DNA of 64,000 bases from Siderastrea siderea (taxonomy: Eukaryota; Cnidaria; Anthozoa; Scleractinia; Rhizangiidae), in assembly GCA_964030785.1 (NCBI GenBank), contig OZ034966.1, positions 3,973,701 to 4,037,700 on the forward strand, written 5' to 3'. The notes beneath the pieces were generated by a model. It searched no databases. It saw only the letters and a list, made by a program, of their open reading frames with translations, and was not told where the DNA came from. The position numbers were made by a program, and so were the translations under genes. Shown in pieces: positions 35,162 to 43,919 of the stretch; within the stretch, counting starts at the first letter, position 1; every line of letters starts with the position of its first letter.

Positions 35162-36347
35162 TAATAATAATAAAAGGATTTCCATATAATAATAAAAGGA
35201 TAATAATAAAAGGATTTCTAATGTTGTCGTACACATCTTAGGGACTTAAATTTTAGGTTGCTTTTTGTTTCGCTTAGCGTAATGGCGCCGATTTCTCCGT
35301 GTTTGTGAACACTGGGCAGGAATTTGACGGGAGTGATTCAGGAGCCAGGCCTGACGAGGCTGTATCATGGGGGAAAATTAAAATGACTGCCTCACCGGTC
35401 AAGGTAAGACATTAACTGTCCATTAAAAAGGTAACAGAGTAATCGATAACTTTCACGTTCTATGGAACTGAGGAGTTTGCCGTAGGGAAATCTCTGGGTA
35501 AAGTCAGACTATAGGAACCGTCTGTGATGATTGCCAGAAACAATGTGTGGGTCAGCAGTCTGCAATTTTTCTAATACCATGACTATTACCTTGGAGAGGA
35601 GTAAAGTCTTCCTCAAAGAAATCACTGACATTGTTACTGTGAAATGTCGCTATGACAACATCGAACTGATTCGAACAGATCGTATCGTCATTGTACAGGT
35701 AGTGATGTCCAACCACATTTTTGTTTTGTCGGCCAAAATGTTGATGACTTAGTCGGACAAACATATTTTCAAGGGGAAAAAATGGTTTACTGCCCTGCAC
35801 GTAGGCTCAGTCTCCAGCCGTGAGTGTCTCGATGCGCCCGCGATTCTCGCCACCCTCACGGCTGGGCGCACGGGTTTGGTTATTGTTTAGACTGACCAAT
35901 CAGAGACAAGCCCCCTGAAATTTGCGGGGCAGAATGCGCGACATAATTTAGCGGGATTTCGTCTTTCTCTTGAAATTTCACACTTTTAGGAGGACGTTTC
36001 GGGCATACTTTTCGCATTTCGCGTTTTTTCAAGACGATAAAAAAAACCGATAAAATTTAAGCAAATGACGTGTGGATTGTCTGCATGATTATCAAAATGT
36101 AATGACGTCACGGACATGCAACCAAACCCGTGCGCCCAGCCGTGAAGGTGGCGAGAATCGCGGGCGCATCGAGACACTCACGGCTGGAGACTGAGCCTAC
36201 CCTGCACGTTGCAAAGGTTTTTTTTTTTTACATTAAGACTTAATAGAGATTATCGCGTCTTTATTTCAGGTTTACGCCGATGCTACCCTTGTTTTTCCAC
36301 TCCTTGTAGCCGAGACATTTGCGCGGAATTTCAAACTAAATAACTAG
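21315..36347 (+). CDS. DHPS: Deoxyhypusine synthase
   Basis: Eight exons join in frame on the plus strand: 21315-21506, 25885-26058, 29537-29755, 30076-30162, 30611-30716, 31085-31188, 35278-35403 and 36270-36347. They give 361 residues, close to human DHPS (369). The enzyme uses NAD+ and spermidine to modify one lysine of eIF5A, the first step of hypusine formation, in the cytosol. Visible signatures are [16 protein letters not shown] (exon 2), the nucleotide-site phrase [11 protein letters not shown] (exon 3), GGGLIKHH (exon 6), [18 protein letters not shown] and the SWGK segment whose Lys, about residue 327, corresponds to the catalytic lysine of the human enzyme (exon 7). [18 protein letters not shown] closes the protein. 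All key residues are intact, so it should be functional. Introns 1, 2, 6 and 7 are swollen by transposons, including an antisense LINE. Confidence 0.97.
21773..24241. mobile_element. Second-level fold-back element (ATGCACCTGTCAATGTTAAGC ends)
   Basis: ATGCACCTGTCAATGTTAAGC at the left is repeated inverted at 24221-24241. The match continues into G-rich/C-rich arms (CCCCAGGGGAGGGGGGCTGGGC against GCCCGGCCCCCCTCCCCTGG). The 2.5-kb interior includes a third element and no transposase. Confidence 0.75.
23081..24012. mobile_element. Third-level fold-back element (AGGGAARGTACGTTTTTTCTTGG ends)
   Basis: AGGGAAAGTACGTTTTTTCTTGG on the left is inverse to the right end CCAAGAAAAAACGTACCTTCCCT. The G-rich arms GGGGAGGGCTGGGG and CCCCAGCCCTCCC extend the match. 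It interrupts the second-level element. Several GGGAGGGTC words recur inside. Confidence 0.75.
24272..24715. mobile_element. Fold-back MITE (TACCGTATTTACTTGATTAAACGCC ends)
   Basis: The left end TACCGTATTTACTTGATTAAA is the near-inverse of the right end TTTAATCGAGTAAATATGGTA. The subterminal word GGCGGCGTTTATTCGAGG is repeated many times. It sits beside the second-level element, within the outer one. Confidence 0.8.
26151..26550. mobile_element. MULE-like fold-back MITE, copy 1
   Basis: The element starts TAGGCTCAGTCTCCAGC and ends in its inverse. The inverted arms are about 100 bp or more and include CGCGATTCTCGCCACC and GGCTGGGCGCAC. It is flanked by a perfect 9-bp duplication, GGATAAACT, at 26142-26150 and 26551-26559. 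Long TIRs with 9-bp duplications are characteristic of Mutator-like (MULE) elements. It has no transposase. Confidence 0.85.
26668..26788. repeat. (TAA)n/(TTA)n microsatellite
   Basis: A run of ATA/TAA triplets turns into a run of TTA triplets, so the tract itself can fold. Confidence 0.9.
26789..27036. repeat. Long near-perfect palindrome, arms about 115-120 bp
   Basis: The left arm (with GAAGACATGTTTCGGATGTT and ATAGCACGATTGTAAC) is repeated inverted on the right (GTTACAATCGTGCTAT, then AACATCCAAAACATGTCTTC), with only about 10 bp between. The transcript of either strand would form an extended hairpin. Confidence 0.85.
27220..28070. mobile_element. hAT-like element with CAGGGATCCATATTAGC ends
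   Basis: The left end CAGGGATCCATATTAGC matches the inverse of GCTAATATGTATCCCTG in 16 of 17 positions. The 851-bp interior has no transposase frame. The flanks do not show a convincing 8-bp duplication. Confidence 0.6.
28410..28904. mobile_element. Fold-back MITE (CATAAACTGC ends)
   Basis: CATAAACTGCCACTTTTAAG on the left is similar to the inverse of CTTATAAGCAGCAGTTTATG on the right. The interior has C-runs and TTTTTCG-rich words. It is flanked by degenerate repeats of the word CCTGTTTAAGAC (28395-29180). Confidence 0.5.
29909..29954. repeat. Short tandem repeat ATTAGTATTT
   Basis: Four to five consecutive copies of TTAGTATTTA in DHPS intron 3. Confidence 0.85.
31511..31960. mobile_element. 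Fold-back MITE (GAAGCTTCAACA ends)
   Basis: GAAGCTTCAACACCCCC at the left is inverse to GGGGATGTTGAAGCTTC at the right. The word GGGAATTTGAAC recurs inside in tandem-like fashion, and a C-run follows the left end. It is in DHPS intron 6, just before the LINE. Confidence 0.7.
32001..35094 (-). mobile_element. LINE with restriction-like endonuclease signature, antisense in DHPS intron 6
   Basis: Read on the minus strand, the insertion runs from the (TTA)n tract at about 35095 down to a 17-base A tail at 32017-32001. The A tail is followed by more TTATTATTATTA. The single long frame encodes RT and an RLE-like end. The frame stays open to the very 5' edge without an ATG, which points to 5' truncation during target-primed reverse transcription. 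TTA repeats on both sides suggest insertion into a (TAA)n microsatellite, as known for the Dong element of the R4 group. Confidence 0.75.
32320..34989 (-). pseudogene. LINE reverse transcriptase with RLE-like C-terminus, catalytic Asp replaced
   Basis: The frame is uninterrupted for about 890 residues. The apparent start at 34989 is a GTG, and the frame really continues upstream with [20 protein letters not shown]. Residues about 185-430 form the [30 protein letters not shown], the motif A region [22 protein letters not shown] and the YxDD-type box WFADDASG. Motif A should read D-A-S-N-A-F; here the first position is Tyr (codon at 34092-34090), so the polymerase should be inactive. The C-terminus has a CVCG...DHAMIC zinc cluster, RHNEL, then RLDIH and FFDVRV, resembling the CCHC plus PD-(D/E)xK endonuclease of R2/R4-type elements. 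No EN of the APE type is present. Confidence 0.8.
35095..35222. repeat. (TAA)n microsatellite with AAAGGATTTC words
   Basis: About 80 bp of AAT/TAA triplets are followed by repeated AATAATAAAAGGATTTC words, ending about 55 bp before DHPS exon 7. It forms the 5' flank of the LINE. Confidence 0.9.
35802..36199. mobile_element. MULE-like fold-back MITE, copy 2
   Basis: It has the same ends (TAGGCTCAG...CTGAGCCTA), arms and interior as copy 1 at 26151 and nearly the same length (398 against 400 bp). It is flanked by the perfect 9-bp duplication CCCTGCACG at 35793-35801 and 36200-36208. It lies in DHPS intron 7. Confidence 0.87.
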
Positions 36348-37204
36348 TCTGTTGCGAGGACAGCTGAAACTCTGGAAAAGGAATCTTTTATCCTTCGCGA
36401 ATGCTATGTATACCTCTCGGTTTGAGCTGGATTCGGAGGCAAGAGAAAATCCATTCACAGAGATTCAAATCTTTCAATTATGTTATGGGCGTGTTTAATT
36501 GGAAGAAGGTAGAGAGGAACGTTCGGAAAAGCTCTGTTTTACACGAGATACAGAAAACATTTTTAAGAAGAAGTGGGAAATCAGTCGTGTTGTTTTAAAA
36601 CACCTGGTTGATACTGCAACCTGTAATAAATACCGTGACAGACATTTTGTCAAATTTTATCTTCCAATTTTGTGCAACTCAGATTTCACAATGAACATAT
36701 TTTCTGGGTATTGTATTTTGGTATTTACACAAGAGGTTTGTGTAACTCATTCGCACACGTAACGTACATTAGTATGTTCATTTGGTGTAGTAATAAAAAC
36801 CAAACTGAGCAAATTTAAGACCTTGTTCATGTGTGGGTCTATCGAATTATGGATACACGTGAGACGTTTGGAGAGCACGAGAGAAGCGTGAGAGTTGGTC
36901 GAGGCGATTATCCAAGAACAACTCCAAGCTTCTCGAGTGCTACTCCGTAACTCAATAGATGCACAGCTTAAAACATGAACCAATTCTTTTATAACATAGC
37001 TTACAGAAATGCATGGCAAAAACAAGTTGAATTCGAAACTAAATTTAAATTTCAGGGTAGAGAAGAAGTCTATAAGCTGGTACTAGTTTTCTTCGTGAAC
37101 AAGAAGAAAAATACCCACAACTATTAACATACTATCGTAAAGTTCGGAAATTAACAAAACTCCCAATTGTTAGATTCAGTACGTCCGTGACAGGAATAGG
37201 ATGG

Positions 37205-37446
37205 GGAAGCACGATTCAGATGTGATGCTAGGGAAAACGCATCGGGCGCTAGGAAAACACGCTTCAGATGCTAGGCAAAAACGCATCAGGCGCTAGGAAA
37301 ACACGCTTTAGGGGTAGGCAAAATGCCTCAGATGCTACTGACGCAAAAAACGCTTCAGACACTAGGGAAGCATGCTTCAGATGCAAGAAATGCACGCTTC
37401 AGATGAAGGGGAAAGACGCTTTAGTGGTAGGAAAATACGCTTCAAA
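37205..37446. repeat. 21-bp minisatellite array 1
   Basis: Variants of ACGCTTCAGACGCTAGGGAAA are repeated. It lies 3' of the broken receptor at 38456-39497. A run of more than 15 G's is at about 37530-37550. Confidence 0.85.
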
Positions 37447-37559
37447 AACACGGTGAGAACAGGGAGAGTTAAGCTCACAAGGCAACTGTTTTGAAAGGAT
37501 GTGCCTTTACTGCCAGGGGCACGACGGGTGGGGGGGGGGGGGGGGGGCGGTAAAACGCG

Positions 37560-38455
37560 CAAAAACAGAAAGCAACACCTCTGCCTTGAATTATGACACT
37601 GTAATCAAATAAAATTTTACAGCTTTCTAATATATTATTTTTATGTTAGCTTTTTTAAAATCACGCCGTGTAATAATATTATTTACAAAAACATTGATGA
37701 GAACGCACAACAGTTGATTAACTACATACATGTACATATTCATAGAGGAAGTGCAATACGCGTCAAAACAATGAGATGAAGGAATTACAATGGACCATCG
37801 CAATTTCAGCAACTCTTGTTTACAACTTCTACCAAGCACCTGTAAGATTTCAGCGTCTTACACGCTGGATTGCCTTTTGGTCCGACACTTCACAAAAAAT
37901 TTATCAAACCACCGACAGATATCAGAAACTGCAAACAAGTCACAAGTACTTAGGCCCAGTTTAAACGTCGTATTTCACATGTGCTGAATTTAATACCTAT
38001 TTGGGTCGACTCAAATCATGAAATTCGACATTTGATTTAGACGTCGAATTTAGAGTTGCATTTAATTCATGCGCGAGTTTTTGTAAAGTTGCGTTCCCAG
38101 GACCCGTTTGCGAATTCGTTCGTCAAATTTAGGATAAATACAGTTTCTACCGTTTTTTGTGATATTCTGTTATTTTCGGAACAGCTATTCACAAAACATA
38201 AAAAGCGAAAACAATTCGACGTTCATGCAATCCGTTATAAAGTTATGATTATTCGATTTGGCATTTTTTTTTCGAACTTCTGTCGAATATTCGACTGGAC
38301 CAGTCGAAGATGCGGCAGAGGTCGCGTTTAATTCAAATCTGTCGAACGTTATTGATAGCTACACTTCATCTTGTGTGATTTATATTTTAGGTCATTTACA
38401 AAGGAAAATCTTTTTTAAGTAAGTAAAACTTTATTTAAACACGGAAAATCATCAG
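37560..38455. other. 3' flank of broken GPCR, no gene recognised
   Basis: AT-rich sequence with no supported gene. Several TCGAATTT/AATTCGAC-type words recur between about 37960 and 38350, on both strands. Confidence 0.35.
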
Positions 38456-39497
38456 TTAATTAAGCTTAATTAAGTTTATAGTTCCGTAACACACAGGGTG
38501 CAAGACATTGGGCAGGCACGTTAAAATAAACACGTAGTTCTGCAGTAAATAATGATACCGGAATTGCCACGAATCTATTTCAGCAATATACTCCCACAAA
38601 TAAAGGGCCTGATATGGAAAGTAACATACAACAAATATTATAATAATCGCATAGATCATCTTCAGTAAGCCTTCCTCGAGGTCTGTTTTTTCTGGCTTGC
38701 TGCATCTGCGGTTACACAAGTCAACTTAAACCTCCTTTCGTCGGTGGTTCAATTTCGACAGCAGCTGTTGCGGATACGTTGATTGATTTCCTGGTCTTTG
38801 CTGCTTTCTGTTTCATTCGTTTTCGTAAGCCCCATACGACTGCTCCATAAGATGCAAACATGACAACGCAAGGTACGACGAAAATTAGGACAAACCTGAT
38901 ATACACATGTATCTCGTTGAACAACACAGGCTGCTGAACACACGTGCCATCTTCAATCGTAAATCCTGTGAATGTGGGGATGCAGATAACTGCAGGTATT
39001 AGCCACAAGCTACAAATGGTCGCAACTTTCACTTTTCTCGACGGGCCTCCAGGAATGCAATGGACGAGAACTCTGTAGCGATAGAGTGCGATGGCAGCCT
39101 CAGAATGTGTTACAACCATCCGAGAAAGAACTTGTAGTGGGGTGAAAACGCATTTGATTCTGTGGGTAACAGAGTTTTCTGTTTCCGTGCCCGCCAGCAT
39201 AAAAGGTAAACACAGACTGCTGATGATTTCTGCAAAGGCCATGTTGGCGACGAGTTGGTATGAAAACGGTTCGGGGAAGGAAATACTCCACACGGCTTTA
39301 CAAACGACGCTGTTACCGATGAGACTGGCCAAGATGATCAGCGAGAAAAGGACAAGACGGAAAGCGTACAGCCCTGTAGATTCTTCAAACTGCTCTATCC
39401 CGTCGTCATCATGACCGTTTGTGACGATCTTGTTGTTAAACCCAGAAGAACCTTCAGTTCTATTTTTGATGGTAGTGGTGTTGTTAAACGACACCAT
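38456..39497 (-). pseudogene. Rhodopsin-like GPCR, broken copy A
   Basis: The first frame (39497-38721, 258 residues) covers a glycosylated N-terminus, TM1 (SLIGNSVVCK), TM2-TM5 and the start of the third intracellular loop. Compared with the intact neighbour at 40912-42039, most of the acidic part of that loop is missing, and the deletion changes frame near 38725, giving an early TGA. The TM6-TM7 part continues in another frame (to 38456: FVVCYFPYQALYLW, CLPNVLHPVCYG) but ends early with a different tail. A TATA box is kept at 39541-39536. A truncated five-helix protein could still be made; a normal receptor could not. Confidence 0.85.
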
Positions 39498-39884
39498 TGT
39501 GCTTTTCTTCTAAGTCGGTGACTTCGGGTCACACATTTATATCCTTCAAACAGTAAGACGAAAAGGGACCAGCTGTCAGTAATGATTTGACAGAATAGAT
39601 ATAAAGGGCCCCGTCCAAGTTCATTTGTCCCCAGGTAGCAAAGTAATGACGGAATTGGGCTTGACCAAATGAAAGTCTTATCCGCCAAGGTGTCACTGAC
39701 GTAAAAACATCAAAATATGAGCAAACCAGATCAGAGACGTGTATTTTCCTCTTAAAACCGAGAAATATCTTACTTGCTAAACGTTTCTTTTGATTTTGAG
39801 AAGTATGTCACGATATCATGGGAATTGAAATCGGCTCATGCGCTTGGAAAACGTAGCCGATGACAAAATATCTGCAGCTTGTAT

Positions 39885-40262
39885 TCCTAGTGCTTCAGGC
39901 GCTGGGAAAGCCATTCAGAGGCTAGCGAAACACGCTTCAGACGCCAGGAAAACGCGCTTCAGACGCTAGGAAAACACTCTTCAGATGCTGAGGAAACACA
40001 CTTTATAGATGATAGGGGATCACGCTTCAGATACTAGCGAAACATAATAAATGTTAGGGAATCATGCTTCAGACACGAGGAAAACACCTGTCGATACTAG
40101 GGAAAGGCGCTTTGGATGCAAGGGAAACGCACTTCAGAAGCTAGGAAAACGCGCTTCAGACACTAGAGAAACGCGCATCGGATCCTGGGAAAACACACCT
40201 CACGAGCTAGAAAAATACGATTCAGACGCTTGGGAAACACGCTTGAGACACTAAGCAACAAC
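39885..40262. repeat. 21-bp minisatellite array 2
   Basis: About 18 imperfect copies of CGCTTCAGACGCTAGGGAAAA lie between the two receptors of unit 1, about 650 bp downstream of the intact one. Confidence 0.85.
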
Positions 40263-40911
40263 TAGCGAAATCTGGGGAAGAGTTTAAAAGTTCACTGGAC
40301 ACCTTCAGAGAAAAGAGCCTTCACCGACTTGGTCAGTAAAAGGGATCTATCTAACCACGAATAAAAACGCAGAACGGACAGCAGCACCCTTGCCTTGGTT
40401 TCTAGCAATGTTTAATTTTTATGCTGTAATCAAGTAAGTTCAACAAAGTCAACTCGGCTTGTACATACTTGTGTATGCGTTTAGTATTAGATCTTACAAA
40501 ATCGTACATTAGGAAGCACAACAATTTCTTAAATAAATGAGATAATCACATATGTATGTATCAATGGTTCTTACATTGCCTCTTGTTAACAAATACCATG
40601 GCTGGTAGAGCAAATACCATACATGTATAGGTCTAAGCAAAGAGAGGAAAACTAATTACAACTGAACATCGGTTTTTTAAAGACTAGCGCGCTTTCTTTA
40701 TCGTAACGCGCAAGTTCACAACTTGAGCCAAGCACCTGTGGGATTCTCAGCCTCTTGAACAGTGGATTGGCTGTTGCATTTGTACCTTATTGGTCTGACA
40801 AAGCAACAAAAAATTATTCAGCCATTAACAACTGACAACATGCAAATCATTCAGAACTAATTATTTCACAATGTTATTTGATAGCTACACATCACCTAGG
40901 TGATATGCATT

Positions 40912-42039
40912 TTACGACTTTTTACAAAGGAAGATCTTTGAGAATGCCATAGCATAAAAACTGTTCATAGTCCCGTAACACACAGGATGCAGAGCATTGG
41001 GCAGGCACGTCAAAATAAACAAGTAGTTCTGCAATGAATAATGATACCGGAATTGCCATGAATCTATTTCAGCAATATACTCCCACAAATAAAGGGCCTG
41101 ATATGGAAAGTAACATACAACAAATATGAGAATAATCGCATAGATCATCTTGAGTAAGTCTTCCTCGAGGTCTGTTTTTTCTGGCTTGCTACATCTGCGG
41201 TTACTCAAGTCAACCAAAACTTTCCTCTTTCGGTCCTCTGTCAAGTCCCCTTCTTTCTCTTCGCTTTCGGCCAGATCTTGGAGTTCAACTTCCTCAACGG
41301 CTGTTGACGAAGGAATGATTGATTCCCTGGCCTGGGCTACCTTCTTTTCGATTCGCTTTCGTAAGTTCCATGCGACTGCTCCATACGATGTCAACATGAC
41401 AATGTAAGGTACGACGAAATTTAGGACAAACCTGATATACACATGTAACTTGTTGTACATCACAGGCTGCAGAACACACGTGCCATCTTCAATCTTAAAT
41501 CCTGTGAATGTGGGGATGCAGATAACTGCAGGGACTAGCCACAAGCTACAAATGGTCGCAATTTTCACTTTTCTCGACGGGCCTCGTGGAATGGGATTGA
41601 CAAGAACTCTGTGGCGATAGAATGCGATAGCAGCCATTGAATGCGTTTCCACCATCAGACAAAGAACTTGTAGTGGGTTCAAAACGCATTTGATTCTGTG
41701 GATAACAGAGTCTTCTGTTTCTAATTCTCTGCCCGCCAGCATAAAAGGTAAACACAGACTGTTGATGATTTCTGCAAAGGCCATGTTGGCAACGAGTTGG
41801 TATGAAAACGGTTTTTGGAAGGGAATACTCCACACAGCTTTACAAACTACGCTGTTACCGATGAGACTGGCCAAGATGATCAGCGAGAAAAGGACAAGAC
41901 GGAAAGCGTACAGCCCTGTAGATTCTTCAAACTGCTCTATCCCGTGGTCATCTTGAGCGTTTGTGACGGATTTGTTGTTAAACCCAGAAGAACCTTCAGT
42001 TCCATTTATGGCCGCGGTGGTGTTGTTAAGCGATACCAT
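40912..42039 (-). CDS. Rhodopsin-like (class A) GPCR, intact, 375 residues
   Basis: A single-exon receptor. The N-terminus has N-glycosylation sites (N6, N12, N22). TM1 is at about 44-68 with the GN pair (61-62), TM2 at 78-102, TM3 from Cys118 with its partner Cys188 in the second outer loop, TM4 at about 160-180 with Trp167, TM5 at 200-224 with Pro211, a charged third inner loop at 225-292, TM6 at 293-320 (FVVCYFPY) and TM7 at 335-357. Several class A signatures are altered: the TM2 Asp is Glu90, DRY reads YRH (141-143), CWxP reads CYFP, and NPxxY reads HPVCY. The Cys372 near the end could be palmitoylated. The ligand is unknown; peptide-receptor-like is a guess. It is one of four related copies in the window, 85-90% alike by eye to the 62161-63300 copy. 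Confidence 0.9.
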   Translation of the reverse strand: MVSLNNTTAAINGTEGSSGFNNKSVTNAQDDHGIEQFEESTGLYAFRLVLFSLIILASLIGNSVVCKAVWSIPFQKPFSYQLVANMAFAEIINSLCLPFMLAGRELETEDSVIHRIKCVLNPLQVLCLMVETHSMAAIAFYRHRVLVNPIPRGPSRKVKIATICSLWLVPAVICIPTFTGFKIEDGTCVLQPVMYNKLHVYIRFVLNFVVPYIVMLTSYGAVAWNLRKRIEKKVAQARESIIPSSTAVEEVELQDLAESEEKEGDLTEDRKRKVLVDLSNRRCSKPEKTDLEEDLLKMIYAIILIFVVCYFPYQALYLWEYIAEIDSWQFRYHYSLQNYLFILTCLPNALHPVCYGTMNSFYAMAFSKIFLCKKS

Positions 42040-42055
42040 TTTGCTTATAAGTCAG

Positions 42056-42082
42056 TGACGTCAGCTTGATAACACCTTTATA
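42056..42082 (-). promoter_or_regulatory. TATA box and CRE-like palindrome before intact GPCR
   Basis: TATAAA (42082-42077) and the palindrome TGACGTCA (42063-42056) lie between 43 and 17 bp upstream of the start codon. TATA is conserved at the two better-preserved paralogs; the CRE palindrome is perfect only here (TGACTTCA in the 63.3-kb copy). A TATA box this close implies a very short 5' UTR. Confidence 0.55.
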
Positions 42083-42514
42083 TCCTTCAGAAGACAAAAC
42101 GGGACCAGCTGTGAACAGATGACAAGGGCCTGTCCAATTTAGCTGTCTGTAGCTAACAAAATGACAGAATTGCTCTACCAAATTAAAGTTTGGCTCAAGT
42201 GTCACTCACGTAAAAGCATTAAAGATATTCACAAACTGATCTAGACACGTTAGTCAACAGAATTAATGGGGTTCCTGTATTTTCCTCTAAACCAAAATAC
42301 AGTTTTCTCGAATAACGTTAACTTTTTTTATTAGATTTGGCATGTTAGATGGGAATTAAAAACTGCTCCCTGTATTTTCCTCTTAAAACCAAAATACAGT
42401 TTACTCGAATAACGCTAACTTTTAGATGGCAATTGAAAACAGCTCCCTGTAATTATCAGCTGGCCAATTGTCTTACATATAAATATGCATAAACAACAGA
42501 CTTCGATCGCCGAA

Positions 42515-42966
42515 GCAAATTTCCCTTTTGTAAACGGTCGATGCCATTTTTAAGACACTTAGAAAATTTTTGAACTTTTATTGAAAATTTTTCTACTAAA
42601 AAGGAAGACATTCACAACCCAGATTCGAACCCGGTCCTTTCGTATGCTAATCTCTATCCCTTACCACTACACTACCAAGCCAATCCGCCACATCTCCGAA
42701 AAATTAAAGTATATATTATAATTAACTCATACATCTATAATAGGTGACCCTAGCCCTTTCCCGAACTCTTTAAGTAAATTCAACTTGGGCTTAAACTTCT
42801 TTCTTTCTAGACTATTTAAAAATGTATTTGTTGCCTTATTGTAACCTAATCCAGAGCATATATTACATCCACCATAGATCTACCATGACTAAAGGCTTGG
42901 TTTACTTACCAATGATGGCATCGACCGTCAAAAATGGCAACGACCGTTTACGAAAGGGAAATAGGC
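42515..42966. mobile_element. MULE-like fold-back MITE carrying a tRNA-like sequence
   Basis: The ends GCAAATTTCCCTTTTGTAAACGG and CCGTTTACGAAAGGGAAATAGGC are near-inverse. A perfect 9-bp duplication, ATCGCCGAA, flanks it (42506-42514 and 42967-42975). The homologous place in unit 2 (63760-63768) has a single ATCGCCGAA and no insertion. Inside, on the minus strand (about 42690-42610), is a tRNA-like stretch with a box-A-like GTAGTGTAGTGGTAAGGG and a perfect box B, GGTTCGAATCT. Confidence 0.85.
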
Positions 42967-43235
42967 ATCGCCGAATTCGTGCATTTTTGTTATAAATTTA
43001 TAGTTGCTCCTTTATAATATATGTTGGGGGCCCGTTTCTGAAAACCCCCGAAGACATTTCGTGCTCAAGAAGTATTTCTTAAAAGGCATTTTTTTACTTT
43101 CTGCAGCCTAGCCCAGCTTCAAAAATCTTTAAAAATTTGATTTCTGGTGAAGAACATAGTGCACAAAAACACCTGCTCGGGCCTGAAATGTTATCGGGAG
43201 TTTTAAGAAACTCACGCCTGGCTTGAAATAATCAG

Positions 43236-43919
43236 ATGAAGAAGTTGAGTATCCGTCACAACGTAGGTTTTTGTTTGAAACTTTATTCAATTGATTGGCA
43301 AACGTTTTGCAATTCTAGCCTGCACAAGATTCCCTTTTTCCTTCTCATAAGGCACGCAGTATTTGGGATTTTCTTGCTACTCATCAATATGGTAGGGTAT
43401 ACGCGGTTTTTTAGACGGCGGAAGTACGGTAATTCTAACAGTTTCCAACCATTAATATTAAATGTGTTGTTAATGATGATGTTATTTACGTGGGTTGTCA
43501 TTATCAATATGGGGGCAGGATGCAGAATTTGCATATATATGAAATATTTTTCCCTTCAGCGTACGTGTCTACAATTCCTTACAAAGAAGAATCTTATCTA
43601 CCTCTGCCCTCTCCTCTCATCGTTCCTTAGAATTATGAAATGCAAGGCACCCTCCCTTTATTTTCCCTCCCCTTCCTGGCAGTACGATTAACCCTTTAAA
43701 CCTCATTATCAACAGGAATGTTCTCCCCACTATTCTCCATACATTCCTTATGCTACAAGTTGAAAGAATTTGCTTAAACATCAAGAAATTTATATTTGGT
43801 GATTATTTCCTTTTTTCTCATGACCTGTGTGTTTGCGCAAGTTGTGATATTGTATAGGGAGAAATGACACCTGTTACTACGAGGCTTGAAGGGTTAATAC
43901 ATGAAGTAAGAAAAGGTGA
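43236..43919. other. Intergenic, no gene recognised
   Basis: A 151-codon open frame crosses here on the plus strand, but it is hydrophobic and AT-biased and shows no domain or splice context. I do not call it a gene. Confidence 0.3.

Larger units (their letters stand above)
36388..43235. other. Segmental duplication, unit 1
   Basis: The order here is: a 600-bp block starting TATCCTTCGCGAATGCTATG about 40 bp after the DHPS stop, a minisatellite array, a broken GPCR, another array, an intact GPCR, its promoter, and a flank containing CCCCCGAAGACATTTCGTGC. The same order returns at 57805-64000 in the same orientation, about 21.3 kb downstream. Confidence 0.8.

Noticed and set aside
35003..35236. 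Poly-Leu/Ile minus-strand frame
   Set aside because: It is a translation of the (TAA)n microsatellite and the 5' edge of the LINE, not a gene.
37205..37446. CRISPR-like array
   Set aside because: The 21-bp units are contiguous tandem repeats without spacers of unique sequence, in a eukaryotic genome.
37268..37456. Repetitive Ala/Ser/Asp-rich frame
   Set aside because: It is a by-product of the 21-bp minisatellite.
43236..43691. 151-codon plus-strand open frame
   Set aside because: It is hydrophobic and AT-biased with no recognisable domain, splice context or paralog in the shared flank.
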